64,000 nucleotides of DNA, taken from the NCBI GenBank assembly GCA_027310565.1, contig DAIDAP010000026.1, forward strand, positions 26,361 to 90,360, read 5' to 3'. Both the position numbers and the translations under genes were made by a program. The first letter of the stretch is position 1. Every line of letters starts with the position of its first letter. The DNA is from Chloroflexota bacterium (GTDB lineage: Bacteria > Chloroflexota > Limnocylindria > P2-11E). Under the pieces are notes generated by a model, which saw nothing but the letters and a program-made list of their open reading frames with translations, ran no database searches and had not been told where the DNA came from. This document shows, one piece after another, positions 34,091 through 43,589 of this stretch.

Positions 34091-37000
34091 GTGCGTGAGC
34101 AGGCCCAGGAGCGGCGCCTCGTCACCGTTCTCTTCGCCGACTTCGCGGGCTTCACCCAGCTCGCCGATCAGATGGACCCGGAGGAGCTGCAGGGCCTCGT
34201 CTCGGGCATCTTCGAAGACCTCGCGAACGAGGCCGTGAAGAACGACGGGACGATCGAGAAGTTCATCGGCGACGCCGTCTTCGTCGTCTACGGCGCGCCC
34301 GTCGCGCACGAGGACGACCCGCAGCGCGCGCTGCGCAGCGCGCTCGGGATGCAGCGCGCCTTCGCGGAGCACGCGGCCCGCGCGCGGAAGGAGCGCGGGA
34401 TCGAGCTCGGCCTGCGCATCGGCGTCCACACCGGCATGGTCGTCGCGGGCTCCGTCCGCACGGTCGCCGAGTACGGGGTCATGGGCGACACGGTGAACGT
34501 CGCGTCGCGCCTGCAGTCCGCCGCCGGCCCCGGCGAGATCTACGTGACGGCGGCCACGTTCCGCCTCACGAACCGCGAGTTCGCCTTCCGCGAGGTCGGC
34601 CCGATCGAGATGAAGGGCAAGGAGCAGCCGGTGCTCGCGTACGCGCTCACCGGCGAGCGCGCGGAGACGCGCCCCGCGACCCTCGTCTCCGCGCCGCTCG
34701 TCGGCCGGTGGATGGAGCTCTCGCGGCTCGACCTCGCGTTCCAGTCGGCGCGTCTCGGGCACACCGAGGTCGTCCTCATCGCGGGCGAGCCGGGCATCGG
34801 CAAGACCCGGCTGCTCTCGGAGTTCACCGGGCTCGCGACGAGCGCCGAGGACGGCGGCGCAGCGGCGACCGCGCGCGTCATGCGCTGGACCTTCTCGCGC
34901 GTGAACCAGCGCAGCTACGCGGGCTTCATCGAGCCACTCCTCGTCGAGCTCCGAGTCGATCCGGCGGCCCCGGACGCGGGCGAGCGGCTCGCGGCGCGTC
35001 TCGCCGAGCTCGGCTTCGCCGACCCGGCCCTCGTCGTCCCGATCCTCGCGCAGTTCCTGCACCTCCCCGGCGCGTCCGAGCCGTCGAGCGACTCCGAGGA
35101 GTGGCGCCGCGCGATGTTCATCGTCGTGTACGACGTCATCGCGGCGCTGGCGCGCGAGCGGCCGCTCCTGTACGTCCTCGAGGATCTCCACTACGCGGAC
35201 TCCGCGTCGCTCGACCTCCTCTGGTTCGTCGCGTCGCGCGCGTCGCGCGTGCCGATCCTCTTCCTGCTCGCCCAGCGCATCGGCCCCGGTGCGCCCGAGC
35301 CGCGCCCGTCGCGCACGAACTTCACCCAGCTCGTCCTCGAGCCGCTCTCGGACGAGGAGGCGGCGCGCATCGTCGAGTCCACGCTCGAGTGGATCCCCGA
35401 CGAGCTGCGCGACCGCATCGTCGCGCGCGCGGGTGGCAACCCGTTCTTCATCGAGGAGAGCCTCCGCTCCCTCGTCGAATCGGGCGCCGCGGAGCGGGAC
35501 GAGACCGGCGAGTGGCGTCTGCGCGAGCGCGCGCGGATGCTCGAGGTCCCGGCCACGCTCCATGCGGTCATCGCGGCGCGCATCGACCGCCTGGCGCCGA
35601 CCGCGCGCGAGTGCATCCAGCTCGCGTCGGTGATCGGACAGCGCTTCGGCGATCGCGTGCTGCGCGAGGCCGGCGGCCAGCGGCTCGCGGAGGCCGTGGA
35701 CCAGCTCATCGCGGCGGACCTCGTCCTCGAGGCCGCGCCGGGTGAGCGCCGTGAAGGCCGTTACCGCTTCAAGCACGCCGTCGTGCAGGAGGTCGCCTAC
35801 AACACGCTCCTGGTCCGCCGGCGCGCCGAGATGCACCGCAGCGTCGCCACCGCGTACGAGACGGTCATGGACGAGAACGCGCTGAAGGAGTTCTACCCGG
35901 CGCTCGCCCATCACTACCTGCTCGGCGAGGTGCCCGAGAAAGCCGCGACGTACTCGTGGAAGGCGGCGCAGCGCGCGACCGCGATCCACGCGTACGTCGA
36001 GGCGCTGCGTCTCGCGGAGCAGGCGTTCGAGCTGTGGGAGAAGCTGGGGCGTGTCGACGACGCGGTGGACGCGCTCTACCTCATCGCGCGGGTGCGCCGC
36101 TACCGCGGCGAGAACGACGCCGCGCTCGCCGCGTACGAGCGAGCGCTACCGCTGCTCGAGGGGCGTGACCCGACCGGCCGCGACGTCGCGGTGCTGCTCG
36201 CGCACATGGCCGAGCTGTGCACGCGCTGGGACGCGAAGCACCCGGACCTCGAGGGGATCATCGCGCGGGGGCTCTCGATCGTCGGCGAGCAGCCGTCGCG
36301 CGAGCGCGTCCTGCTGCTCGCCGCACGGTCGTTCATGCCGCGCCGCGCGCCGAAGTCGAGCGACGAGGACTGGCGGCGGTCGCTCGCGACGGCGCAGGAG
36401 GCGCTCGCCATCGCCGAGGAGCTCGGGCTTCTGCGCGAGCGCTCGCTCTGCCTCGACGCCGTCGGCTACGCGTACCGCGAGCTCGGCGACTTCCGCGAGG
36501 CGTACCGCGCGAACCAGCGCCGCCTGCCGATCGCGCGGTCGCTGCAGGACAGCGACGAGCTCATCGACGCGCACTCGATGATCGCGATCTCGGCGCTCGC
36601 GCTCGGCGACATCCCGGAGGCGATGGAGAACGCCGCCACCGCCCGCGAGATCGCGGTCGAGACCGAGAAGCCGCGTCTCGGCGCGTCCGCGCTGCACGAG
36701 GAGGTGCTCGCGCACGTCATCGCGGGCGATTTCCCCGGCGCGCTCGAGGCCGTCGCGCGCCGCGACCGCTTCCCCACACCGTCCAAGTGGTCGAGCACCC
36801 TCGCGCTCGGCGTCGGCGCGGCCGCGGCGCTGGGCGCGGCCGAGGAGAAGACCTTTCGCGACGCGATGGTGCAGGCGGAGGCGCCACCCGCGGAGCTCGC
36901 CGTCGCCGATTTCCTGGGCGCGTACTACGGGATGCGCGAGAGCGAGAGCGCCTACCACGCCGTGCGCAGCGCGGGTCAGCCGAAGGGGCTCGCGGACGTC

Positions 37001-37387
37001 ATGCTGCTCGGCCCGACCCTGGTCGTCGCGGCGGCGCGCTGGCGGATCGGCGACGAGGCGTTCGAGGAGCGCGTCGCCTCGGTCGTCGAGCGCACCGGCC
37101 ACGCGCGGGGCCGCGCGCTCCTCACCCAGGCCGCCGGGCTGCGCGCGGCGGCCGCCGGCGAGCACGCCAAGGCCGCGAAGCTGCTCGCCGACGCGGCGCA
37201 GGCGTTCGCGACGCTCCGTCTCGACTACGAGCGCGCGGTCGCGCTCGCCGACCTCGCGCGCTCGCTGCGCGAGACCGGCCGCCGCGAACAGGCCGCGGCA
37301 TTCCACGACGAGGCGCGGGCGATCGCCGAGCGGCTGGGGGCCGTTGCGCTGCGCGCCACGATCGACCAGGCCGCCGTCGGCGCGTAG
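34091..37387 (+). CDS. Class III nucleotide cyclase - AAA ATPase - TPR protein
   Basis: 1098 residues. Residues about 8-190 form a class III adenylate/guanylate cyclase domain: metal Asp17 (LFADFAGFT) and Asp61 (EKFIGDAVFVVYG), adenine-selecting Lys57 and Asp133, and transition-state Asn136/Arg140 in MGDTVNVASR, so it should be active and prefer ATP. Residues about 200-560 are a STAND-type ATPase with Walker A AGEPGIGKTR (231-240) and Walker B LLYVLEDLHYAD. From about 580 on, TPR-like helical repeats. This architecture (cyclase, AAA, TPR) is common in mycobacteria and Chloroflexota, where the input signal is usually unknown. GTG start; no clear RBS. Confidence 0.9.
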   Translation: MREQAQERRLVTVLFADFAGFTQLADQMDPEELQGLVSGIFEDLANEAVKNDGTIEKFIGDAVFVVYGAPVAHEDDPQRALRSALGMQRAFAEHAARARKERGIELGLRIGVHTGMVVAGSVRTVAEYGVMGDTVNVASRLQSAAGPGEIYVTAATFRLTNREFAFREVGPIEMKGKEQPVLAYALTGERAETRPATLVSAPLVGRWMELSRLDLAFQSARLGHTEVVLIAGEPGIGKTRLLSEFTGLATSAEDGGAAATARVMRWTFSRVNQRSYAGFIEPLLVELRVDPAAPDAGERLAARLAELGFADPALVVPILAQFLHLPGASEPSSDSEEWRRAMFIVVYDVIAALARERPLLYVLEDLHYADSASLDLLWFVASRASRVPILFLLAQRIGPGAPEPRPSRTNFTQLVLEPLSDEEAARIVESTLEWIPDELRDRIVARAGGNPFFIEESLRSLVESGAAERDETGEWRLRERARMLEVPATLHAVIAARIDRLAPTARECIQLASVIGQRFGDRVLREAGGQRLAEAVDQLIAADLVLEAAPGERREGRYRFKHAVVQEVAYNTLLVRRRAEMHRSVATAYETVMDENALKEFYPALAHHYLLGEVPEKAATYSWKAAQRATAIHAYVEALRLAEQAFELWEKLGRVDDAVDALYLIARVRRYRGENDAALAAYERALPLLEGRDPTGRDVAVLLAHMAELCTRWDAKHPDLEGIIARGLSIVGEQPSRERVLLLAARSFMPRRAPKSSDEDWRRSLATAQEALAIAEELGLLRERSLCLDAVGYAYRELGDFREAYRANQRRLPIARSLQDSDELIDAHSMIAISALALGDIPEAMENAATAREIAVETEKPRLGASALHEEVLAHVIAGDFPGALEAVARRDRFPTPSKWSSTLALGVGAAAALGAAEEKTFRDAMVQAEAPPAELAVADFLGAYYGMRESESAYHAVRSAGQPKGLADVMLLGPTLVVAAARWRIGDEAFEERVASVVERTGHARGRALLTQAAGLRAAAAGEHAKAAKLLADAAQAFATLRLDYERAVALADLARSLRETGRREQAAAFHDEARAIAERLGAVALRATIDQAAVGA

Positions 37388-37410
37388 CGCGACGCAAGGG
37401 ACGTCGCACA

Positions 37411-37425
37411 CCCGGCGCCGCCGGG
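37411..37425. terminator. Short stem-loop at a convergent junction
   Basis: CCCGGC and GCCGGG (37411-37416 and 37420-37425) pair with a 3-base loop, between the cyclase-ATPase stop (37387) and the stop at 37460. It has no T-run; weak evidence. Confidence 0.25.
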
Positions 37426-37459
37426 CGATCCGCCTGCTGGCCGCGCGGCTCGCCCCGGG

Positions 37460-38020
37460 TCAGCCGCCCTTGCCGAGCGCGAACGGCTCGAACACCAGCA
37501 CGAACGGCCGGCCGTCGATCGCAAGCCACGCCTCCATCTCGATCGGCTCGCCGGCCGGCCACTCCGGCCCACCGCCCGCGGAGGCTACCCGCCACGAGTC
37601 ACCCGGGAGGCTCCACTGCGGCGACCGGATCTCGGAGTTCACCGCGCGCCGCGTCCACACGTCGCGGCCGCGGGTCAGCCGAACGCAGGCGAACGCCGCG
37701 AGCCCGACGTCGCGGCGCGTCGGCGCGGCGACGTCCAGCGTGACCTCGAGGGGGTGCGGGAGGGGCCCGAGGCGAACGAGCGGAGCCGTGTCGGTGCCCA
37801 GCCCGTAGCCCAGCAGGGCGCGGCCGCCCACGCGGTAGGTCGTGCCCGCGGCGGAGATCTCGGCCGGACCGCTCGCCCGGACGGCGACGCGCGTCGCTCC
37901 GTCCCAGCCCACCGGCGGGCAGCGGTCCGGGACGCCGGCGAGCGCGAGGAGGACGACGCCGGCGCCGACCACCACGAGCGCGACGAACGCCTGCGTCGCC
38001 AGGCGCCGTGACCGGCTCAT
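37460..38020 (-). CDS. Hypothetical membrane-anchored protein
   Basis: 186 residues from the ATG at 38020, overlapping the FAD oxidoreductase stop as ATGA. One N-terminal membrane helix (about residues 9-29, FVALVVVGAGVVLLALAGVP) is followed by a beta-rich extracytoplasmic domain with CPPVGWDGATRVAVRASGP and FACVRLTRGRDVW. Two cysteines could pair. No family recognised. It is the last gene of the five-gene operon beginning at 43503. Confidence 0.6.
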   Translation of the reverse strand: MSRSRRLATQAFVALVVVGAGVVLLALAGVPDRCPPVGWDGATRVAVRASGPAEISAAGTTYRVGGRALLGYGLGTDTAPLVRLGPLPHPLEVTLDVAAPTRRDVGLAAFACVRLTRGRDVWTRRAVNSEIRSPQWSLPGDSWRVASAGGGPEWPAGEPIEMEAWLAIDGRPFVLVFEPFALGKGG

Positions 38021-39429
38021 GCGAGGACGCCTCGCAGCGCGCTCCGGGCGGCGCGGTAGCCGCACATCCCGTGCACGCCGCCGCCCGGCGGCGTCGCGGC
38101 GGAGCAGAGGTAGATGTCGCGGGCAGGCGTCGCGTACGGGTCGAGCCGGATCGCCGGGCGGAAGACGAGCTGCAGCCCGCCGTGCGAGCCGTTCGCGATG
38201 TCGCCGCCGGCCATGGACGCGTTCGCGCGCTCCACGTCCCGTGGCGCCGTGACCCGCCGCTCGATGACGCGCTCGCGGAAGCCCGGCGCGAACCGCTCGA
38301 GCTGCGCCTCGATGCGCGGCGTCATGTCCTCGCCCGACCCGTTGGGGACGTGGCAGTACGCCCACACGACGTTCCTCCCCTCGGGCGCGCGCGTCCGGTC
38401 GAACAGGCTCTGCTGGCCGACGAGGACGAAGGGACGCTCGGCGGTGCGCCCGTGCCACACCGCCCGCTCGCTCGCGGCGATCTCCTCGAACGACCCGCCG
38501 ACGTGCACCGTGCCCGCACGCAGGCACGCCGGCGCGCGCCAGGGGATGGCCCCGTCGATCGCGTAGTCGACCTTGAACACGCCCGGCCCCCTCCGGTAGC
38601 GGCGCAGCGCCGCGCGGTAGCCCGGCGGCAGGCGGTCCCCGGCGATGAGCGCGAGCTGCGCCGGCGACGTGTCGAAGAGGTACGCGCGTGCCGTGGGCAG
38701 GTCGGCGAGCTGCTGGACGCCCCGCCCGGTGACCGCGACGCCGCCGTGCTCGCGCAGCTCCGCGGCGAGCGCGCGGGCGATCGCGCCCGACCCGCCGCGC
38801 GCGACCGGCCACCCCACGGCGTGCGCGGCGACGCCGAGCGTCGCGACGAACGCGCCGGTGAGCGCGTGCTCGAGCGGGAGGAAGGAGTGCGCCGCCATCC
38901 CGGCGAGGAGGGCACGTGCGCCGGCGGTGCGAAAGCGGCGCGCCAGGAGCGCGGCGGAGGGGAGCGCGCGGAGCGCGAAGCGCGCGAGCAGGACCGGATG
39001 GCGGGGCAGGTGCACGACCGGGCCGAGCACCTCGTCGTACAGGTCGGCCCAGCGCGGCACGAGCGGCGCCATGAGCGAGCGGTACGCGCGGCCGTCGGCG
39101 CCGAGGGCCGCCGCGGTCAGATCGAGCGAGCGCTCGACGACCACCGCGCTCCCATCGTCGAGCGGATGTGCGAGCGGCGCGTCCGGGTGGACCCACTCGA
39201 GGCCGTGCCGCAAGAGAGGCAGCGTGCGGAAGAACGGGGAGGCCGACGCGAGCGGGTGGAACGCCGAGCAGACGTCGTAGGTGAAGCCGGGGCGCAGCTC
39301 CGCGGAGCGCGCGCCGCCGCCGACCTCGTCGTTCGCCTCGTAGACGGTGACGGACCGCCCGGTCCGCGCGATCGCGATCGCCGCGGCGAGGCCGTTCGGC
39401 CCCGAGCCCACGACGACGGCGTCAGGCAC
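38017..39429 (-). CDS. FAD-dependent oxidoreductase (phytoene desaturase-like)
   Basis: 470 residues. The N-terminal dinucleotide-binding motif is VVVGSGPNGLAAAIAIARTG, then VTVYEANDEVGGGARSAEL, the FAD-binding signature of the carotenoid desaturase/PYROXD2-type amine-oxidase superfamily. The C-terminal end CSAATPPGGGVHGMCGYRAA is the second FAD-contact motif, with Gly-Gly-Gly-Val-His-Gly. Substrate unknown; no carotenoid genes lie nearby. GTG start overlaps the S9 peptidase stop by eight bases. Confidence 0.85.
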   Translation of the reverse strand: MPDAVVVGSGPNGLAAAIAIARTGRSVTVYEANDEVGGGARSAELRPGFTYDVCSAFHPLASASPFFRTLPLLRHGLEWVHPDAPLAHPLDDGSAVVVERSLDLTAAALGADGRAYRSLMAPLVPRWADLYDEVLGPVVHLPRHPVLLARFALRALPSAALLARRFRTAGARALLAGMAAHSFLPLEHALTGAFVATLGVAAHAVGWPVARGGSGAIARALAAELREHGGVAVTGRGVQQLADLPTARAYLFDTSPAQLALIAGDRLPPGYRAALRRYRRGPGVFKVDYAIDGAIPWRAPACLRAGTVHVGGSFEEIAASERAVWHGRTAERPFVLVGQQSLFDRTRAPEGRNVVWAYCHVPNGSGEDMTPRIEAQLERFAPGFRERVIERRVTAPRDVERANASMAGGDIANGSHGGLQLVFRPAIRLDPYATPARDIYLCSAATPPGGGVHGMCGYRAARSALRGVLA

Positions 39430-42178
39430 GCGATTGCAGGTACCGGTCGAACCAGTCCGTCGTGCGACGCAGCGCGTCGATCATGTTCGCGGTCGTGCGG
39501 AAGCCGTGGCCCTCGCCCTCGTAGACGTGCTCCTCGAACGTCTTCCCGCTCCTGCGGAGCGCGTCGACCATCAGCTCGGCCTCGCTGCGCGGAACGCGTG
39601 GGTCGTTCGCGCCCTGCAGGAGCAGGACCGGCGCCGCGATCTTCGAGACGTGCGTGAGCGGCGAGCGGTCCCGGTACAGGTCGGGCACCTTCGCGGGATC
39701 GCCGAGCTCGCGCTCGAGGTAGTCCTTGAGGTCGCCGCGCGTCGTGTCGTACAGCGTCTTCCACGAGACGACGCCGACGACCGCGACGCCGGCGGCCCAC
39801 ACCTGCGGCGCCTGGGTGAGCACCATGAGCGTCATGAAGCCGCCGTAGCTCCCGCCGTACACGCCGATCCGCTTGCGATCGGCGATGTTCTCGCGCGAGA
39901 GCCACTCGGCGCCCTTCACCACGTCCTGCAGATCCTTGCCGCCCCAGTCCCCGCGGTTGGCCTCCTGGAACTCGCGCCCGTAGCCGGTCGAGCCGCGGAT
40001 GTTCGGCGCGAGCACGACGTACCCGCTGTGCGCGAACCACTGCGCCGCGCGGTCCCACCAGCGCAGGTGCTGGCCCGTCGGACCGCCGTGGACGTACACG
40101 ATCGCGGGGGGCACCGCGCCGCCGCGGAGCGCCTCGGCGTGCGGCACGTAGAGGAGGGCGGGGATCTCGCGCCCGTCCGCTCCGGGGTAGCGGACGTGGA
40201 GCGGCTCCACCAGCGTCGCCGCGTCGATCGTCGACGGCAGCGATCGCGTGAGCCGCCGCGGCGCGACCATCCGCTCGCGCGTCACGTACACGTCCCACGG
40301 CTCGCGCGCGCCCGAGTACAGATACGCGACGAGGTCGCCGTCCCCGCCGATGCGGATCGACGCGTGCACGCCCGGGCGGTCCGCGACGGCGTGCGTCGCG
40401 TGCGACACCGCGAACGTGCGGCGGACGCTCGTCTCGGACTCCTCGCTGTGCAGGTACAGCACCCCGCGCCCGTCCGGCCGCCACGCCGGCTCGGTCTCGT
40501 CGTGGACGTTCTCGGTGAGGTACTCGACGCGCGTGACGCGGTCGCCGTCGAGCGACGCGAGCGCCGGCTCGTAGCGGCCGCGCACGTTCGTCGTGAAGAC
40601 GAGGCGCCGTCCGTCGGGCGAGAAGCTCGCGTCGCGCGACTCGCCGTCCTTCCCACCGCGCGTATCGAGCCGGATGGACGGACCGCCGTTCGCCGCGACG
40701 AGGAAGAGGTCGCTGTTCGTGCGTGCGCTCTCGCGCCGCGACCAGAACACCACGCGCGTGCCGTCCGGTGACCAGCGCGGCTGCACGTCGTCGTGGGTCC
40801 CCTCGCTCAGGCGCCGCTTGGTCCCGGTGGCCAGGTCCACCACGTGGATCGCGAAATGTCCGCCGCCCGCGTTCGACGAATACGCGATGCCGGCGCCGTC
40901 CGGCGACCAGGCGTACTCGGGCTGGATCGAGGCGTGGTCGCCGGTGAGGTCGCGCTCGTGCTCGCCGTCGCGGTCGACGAGCCAGAGGTCGAAGCGCTCG
41001 TCGCCGCCGCGGTCGCGCAGGAACGCGATCTGCCGTCCGTCCGGCGACCAGCGCGGCGCGACGCTGCGCTCGCGCGCGTCGGTGAGCTGGAAGCTGCGCT
41101 CGCGCTCGATCGGCGCGCTGTAGATCTCGAAGGTGCCGGTCTTGTTCCAGGCGAAGGCGACCTCGGCATCGTCGGGCGAGAGCGAGATGCCGCCCCACAG
41201 CCAGTCCACGTACGGGGAGCCGACGAGGTCCTCGATCGGCACGCGCGCGAAGCGGTCGCCGAGCGGGCGCGGCCGCGGGGCCCCCGGCGCGGCGACGATG
41301 TCCGCCTGCGGGTTGGCGATCGTGGTCGGCGGGCGCTCCGTCCCGGCCGCGCCCCAGTCCTCGGCGAACGGGCGCGGTCGGCCCGTCGTCTTCGGCGGCG
41401 CCGCCGGCGCGGCCTCGACGGTCGTCGCCGACGCCGCCGCGGGGAGCGGGCGCTTCGCGCGCCCCACGAGGTCCTGGGTCTCGCGTGACACGACGAGGGT
41501 CGCCGGACCCATCGCCGCCTCGCGCGTCGCGGTCTCGCCGCGCGGCACGACCGGATCGAAGTGGGTCATCTTGTCCTCGAGCCGGCCCCGGTAGAGCCGG
41601 TCCCACGGCGGCGGCACCAGGAGCGAGAACTGCTTGATCGGCTTCGGCAGCTCGCGCTGGAGCACGAGGAGCGCGTCGCGCCCGGCGTTCCAGATCGGCG
41701 GGCGCCGCGCCGAGAGGACGGCGGAGAAGTCGAGGGCCAGGAGCGGCCTCGCCGCCTCGCTCGCCAGGTCGAGATCGCCGCACACGAGGACGTTGCCCGC
41801 CTTGCTCAGCAGGACGACGGTCGCGCCCGCCGAGCCGGCGCGCAGCCGCAGCACGCGCGCGCCGGGGCGCACCAGCTCGTCGTCGCCGAGCACCACGTCG
41901 GCGCCCCCGGGGACCGCCGACGCGTCGTCGGCGTGCGCCGCGATGCGCACCCCCATCGCCTCGCGATAGCGCTGCGCCTCGGCCGCGCGAGCGCTGTTCG
42001 TCGCGAGGATGAGCGACGCGCGGCCCGCGCCCTCGATGAGCCGCACGGCGCGCGCGCTGAACGGCGGGATGTCGATGAGCAGGTTGCCGCGGGCGGCGTC
42101 GAACACGAGGTACTGGCGCTCGTTCTCGAGCGGCTCGTACAGCTCGAAGAGACCGGAGCGGAGCTGCTGGATGTCCAC
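39422..42178 (-). CDS. S9 prolyl-oligopeptidase-family peptidase with extra N-terminal domain
   Basis: 918 residues, longer than usual for S9C peptidases (about 600-700). The C-terminal alpha/beta hydrolase has Ser777 (YGGSYGGFMT), Asp859 (QGANDPRVP) and His891 (GEGHGF). A beta propeller at about 290-660 shows repeated WSPDGRQIAF, WSPDGAGIAY, WSPDGTRVVF and FSPDGRRLVF blades. The first 235 residues look like a metallo-beta-lactamase fold that has lost the HxHxDH metal site: YLVFDAARGNLLIDIPPFSA, ILATNSARAAEAQRYREAMG, VLVCGDLDL. No signal peptide. GTG start directly abuts the previous stop (TAGGTG). It probably cleaves oligopeptides in the cytosol. Confidence 0.88.
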   Translation of the reverse strand: MDIQQLRSGLFELYEPLENERQYLVFDAARGNLLIDIPPFSARAVRLIEGAGRASLILATNSARAAEAQRYREAMGVRIAAHADDASAVPGGADVVLGDDELVRPGARVLRLRAGSAGATVVLLSKAGNVLVCGDLDLASEAARPLLALDFSAVLSARRPPIWNAGRDALLVLQRELPKPIKQFSLLVPPPWDRLYRGRLEDKMTHFDPVVPRGETATREAAMGPATLVVSRETQDLVGRAKRPLPAAASATTVEAAPAAPPKTTGRPRPFAEDWGAAGTERPPTTIANPQADIVAAPGAPRPRPLGDRFARVPIEDLVGSPYVDWLWGGISLSPDDAEVAFAWNKTGTFEIYSAPIERERSFQLTDARERSVAPRWSPDGRQIAFLRDRGGDERFDLWLVDRDGEHERDLTGDHASIQPEYAWSPDGAGIAYSSNAGGGHFAIHVVDLATGTKRRLSEGTHDDVQPRWSPDGTRVVFWSRRESARTNSDLFLVAANGGPSIRLDTRGGKDGESRDASFSPDGRRLVFTTNVRGRYEPALASLDGDRVTRVEYLTENVHDETEPAWRPDGRGVLYLHSEESETSVRRTFAVSHATHAVADRPGVHASIRIGGDGDLVAYLYSGAREPWDVYVTRERMVAPRRLTRSLPSTIDAATLVEPLHVRYPGADGREIPALLYVPHAEALRGGAVPPAIVYVHGGPTGQHLRWWDRAAQWFAHSGYVVLAPNIRGSTGYGREFQEANRGDWGGKDLQDVVKGAEWLSRENIADRKRIGVYGGSYGGFMTLMVLTQAPQVWAAGVAVVGVVSWKTLYDTTRGDLKDYLERELGDPAKVPDLYRDRSPLTHVSKIAAPVLLLQGANDPRVPRSEAELMVDALRRSGKTFEEHVYEGEGHGFRTTANMIDALRRTTDWFDRYLQSRA

Positions 42179-43021
42179 CTATCGGGCGTCCGTATCGTAC
42201 CCAGCCGCGCGCCCCTTCGCCCCGCGGGCGAGCGCCGGGAGGAGGACCAGCCCGTCGCCGCGGACCGCGCGGCCGCTCGCGACGGCGCGCTCCACCGTCC
42301 GCGCCACGCGCTCCTCGTCCCAGTCGAAGAGACGGCCGATCTGCTTCGGCCCCACCCCGCCCGCGAGGGCGAGCAGCCGCTCGAGCAGCATCCGCACCGC
42401 GTCGGCCGACGAGAGACGCTCCGCCGCCCTCACGACCTCGGGGTAGCGGCGCACGAAGAGGTCGTACGTGTAGTTGTAGTCGTCGCTGCGCTCGCCCACC
42501 GCCTTCACGCGCGCGACGTACATGAGCCGCTGCAGCTCCTCGATGGCCCTCTCGAGGTCCGCGCGGCCCTCCTTCGACTCGATGCCCAGATCCGCGCGCA
42601 TCCGCTTCTTCTGCGTCTCGCCGTGCGTGGCGAGGTACTCCACCACGCGGCGGGCGATCTCCGACAGACGGCCCGCCCGCACGTCGTCGAGGTGGTCGTC
42701 GTCCTCGCCGGCGCGACCGAACGTCGCGTAGAAGACCGGGAGCATCTTCATCGAGACGAACGTCGGCTTCTTCACCAGCAGCTTGCCGTAGTAGAGACGC
42801 TTCTTCTCGGGCAGCTCGTCCTTCCACGGCCACATCCAGTCCCACTTGCGGTGCTCGTCGCTCGTCGAGAGGTGGTCGAAGCACGCCGGGACCGGATAGC
42901 TGCGCTCGCCGGTGAACGCGAAGCAGAAGCCGAGGGCGTCGACCAGCTTCACCAGCTGTTCGGCGTTCCGGACACGGTGCGCGCGCTCCAGCGACGCGCG
43001 GTGGGAGGCGAGCCGGTCCAT
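42179..43021 (-). CDS. Winged-helix protein, possibly AlkZ/YcaQ-related
   Basis: 280 residues from ATG 43021, which overlaps the DUF4149-like stop as TGATG. The middle segment WDWMWPWKDELPEKKRLYYG then KKPTFVSMKMLPVFYATFG resembles proteins annotated as AlkZ-related, a winged-helix group named after the crosslink-repair glycosylase YcaQ/AlkZ; this is from memory and the catalytic QxQ motif is not visible. The C-terminal half is helical, with a second wing-like segment (GPKQIGRLFDWDEERVARTV). DNA binding is plausible; enzyme activity is not shown. Operon partner of the S9 peptidase. Confidence 0.5.
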   Translation of the reverse strand: MDRLASHRASLERAHRVRNAEQLVKLVDALGFCFAFTGERSYPVPACFDHLSTSDEHRKWDWMWPWKDELPEKKRLYYGKLLVKKPTFVSMKMLPVFYATFGRAGEDDDHLDDVRAGRLSEIARRVVEYLATHGETQKKRMRADLGIESKEGRADLERAIEELQRLMYVARVKAVGERSDDYNYTYDLFVRRYPEVVRAAERLSSADAVRMLLERLLALAGGVGPKQIGRLFDWDEERVARTVERAVASGRAVRGDGLVLLPALARGAKGRAAGYDTDAR

Positions 43022-43503
43022 CACGACAGGTACAGCGCGACGAGCCCGGCGAGGATGCCGGCGCCCATGACGCGTGTCGAGGCGCGGTGCATCGCCTGGA
43101 ACTCGCGGCGCGCCGGCGCGTCCTCGCGCAGGTCGTCCCAGGCGGGCGTCTCCGCGCGGATCGCGCGGGCGACCGGATGCGCGTACGCGCTCGCGTACAG
43201 CACGGCGGCCACGAGCACGGCGAGCGCGATCCACCGGGCGACCAGGCGCGGCTCGGGGCTCCCGGTCACCTCGAAGGCCGCGGCCTTGAGGATGCTCGTG
43301 GCGACGAGGAGCAGCGCGGAGGGGATCGCGAGCCCGTCGTAGCGAGCGAGGACCGCGCCGAAGATCGCGCCGGCCTCGCCGCGCGAGCGCACCGTCCGGA
43401 AGATCGCCGGCGCGGCCGCCGAAAGGACGATGCCGCCGCCCACGAGCACGACCAGCGCCAAGCCGTAGAGGAACCGCAGCGTGTCGAAGTAGAAGGTCTC
43501 CAC
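43021..43503 (-). CDS. DUF4149-like membrane protein
   Basis: 160 residues from GTG 43503 with four membrane helices: LRFLYGLALVVLVGGGIVLS, LAIPSALLLVATSILKAAAF, WIALAVLVAAVLYASAYAHP and a C-terminal one. The layout matches DUF4149/TMEM205-like or CopD-like membrane proteins of unknown function. I chose this start because GGGAGGG lies just upstream of it; another in-frame GTG at 43530 would add nine residues. It is the first gene of the operon running to 37460. Confidence 0.65.
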   Translation of the reverse strand: METFYFDTLRFLYGLALVVLVGGGIVLSAAAPAIFRTVRSRGEAGAIFGAVLARYDGLAIPSALLLVATSILKAAAFEVTGSPEPRLVARWIALAVLVAAVLYASAYAHPVARAIRAETPAWDDLREDAPARREFQAMHRASTRVMGAGILAGLVALYLS

Positions 43504-43561
43504 CGCCCTCCCGACCGTAGCAGGACGCACACATCTCGATTTCCGACCGCCCGGGTCGGTT

Positions 43562-43582
43562 TAGACTTGGCGCCTAAGGGAG
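43562..43582 (+). promoter_or_regulatory. -10 and RBS of the rhodanese-MoeB gene
   Basis: TAGACT at 43562-43567 is a -10 candidate. AAGGGAG at 43576-43582 is an RBS seven bases before ATG 43590. A leadered gene. Confidence 0.5.
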
Positions 43583-43589
43583 CATCGAC

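Noticed and set aside
38017..39429. Carotenoid desaturase (crtI)
   Set aside because: No crtB, crtE or other carotenoid genes nearby; the operon partners are a peptidase and a winged-helix protein, and the family is broad.
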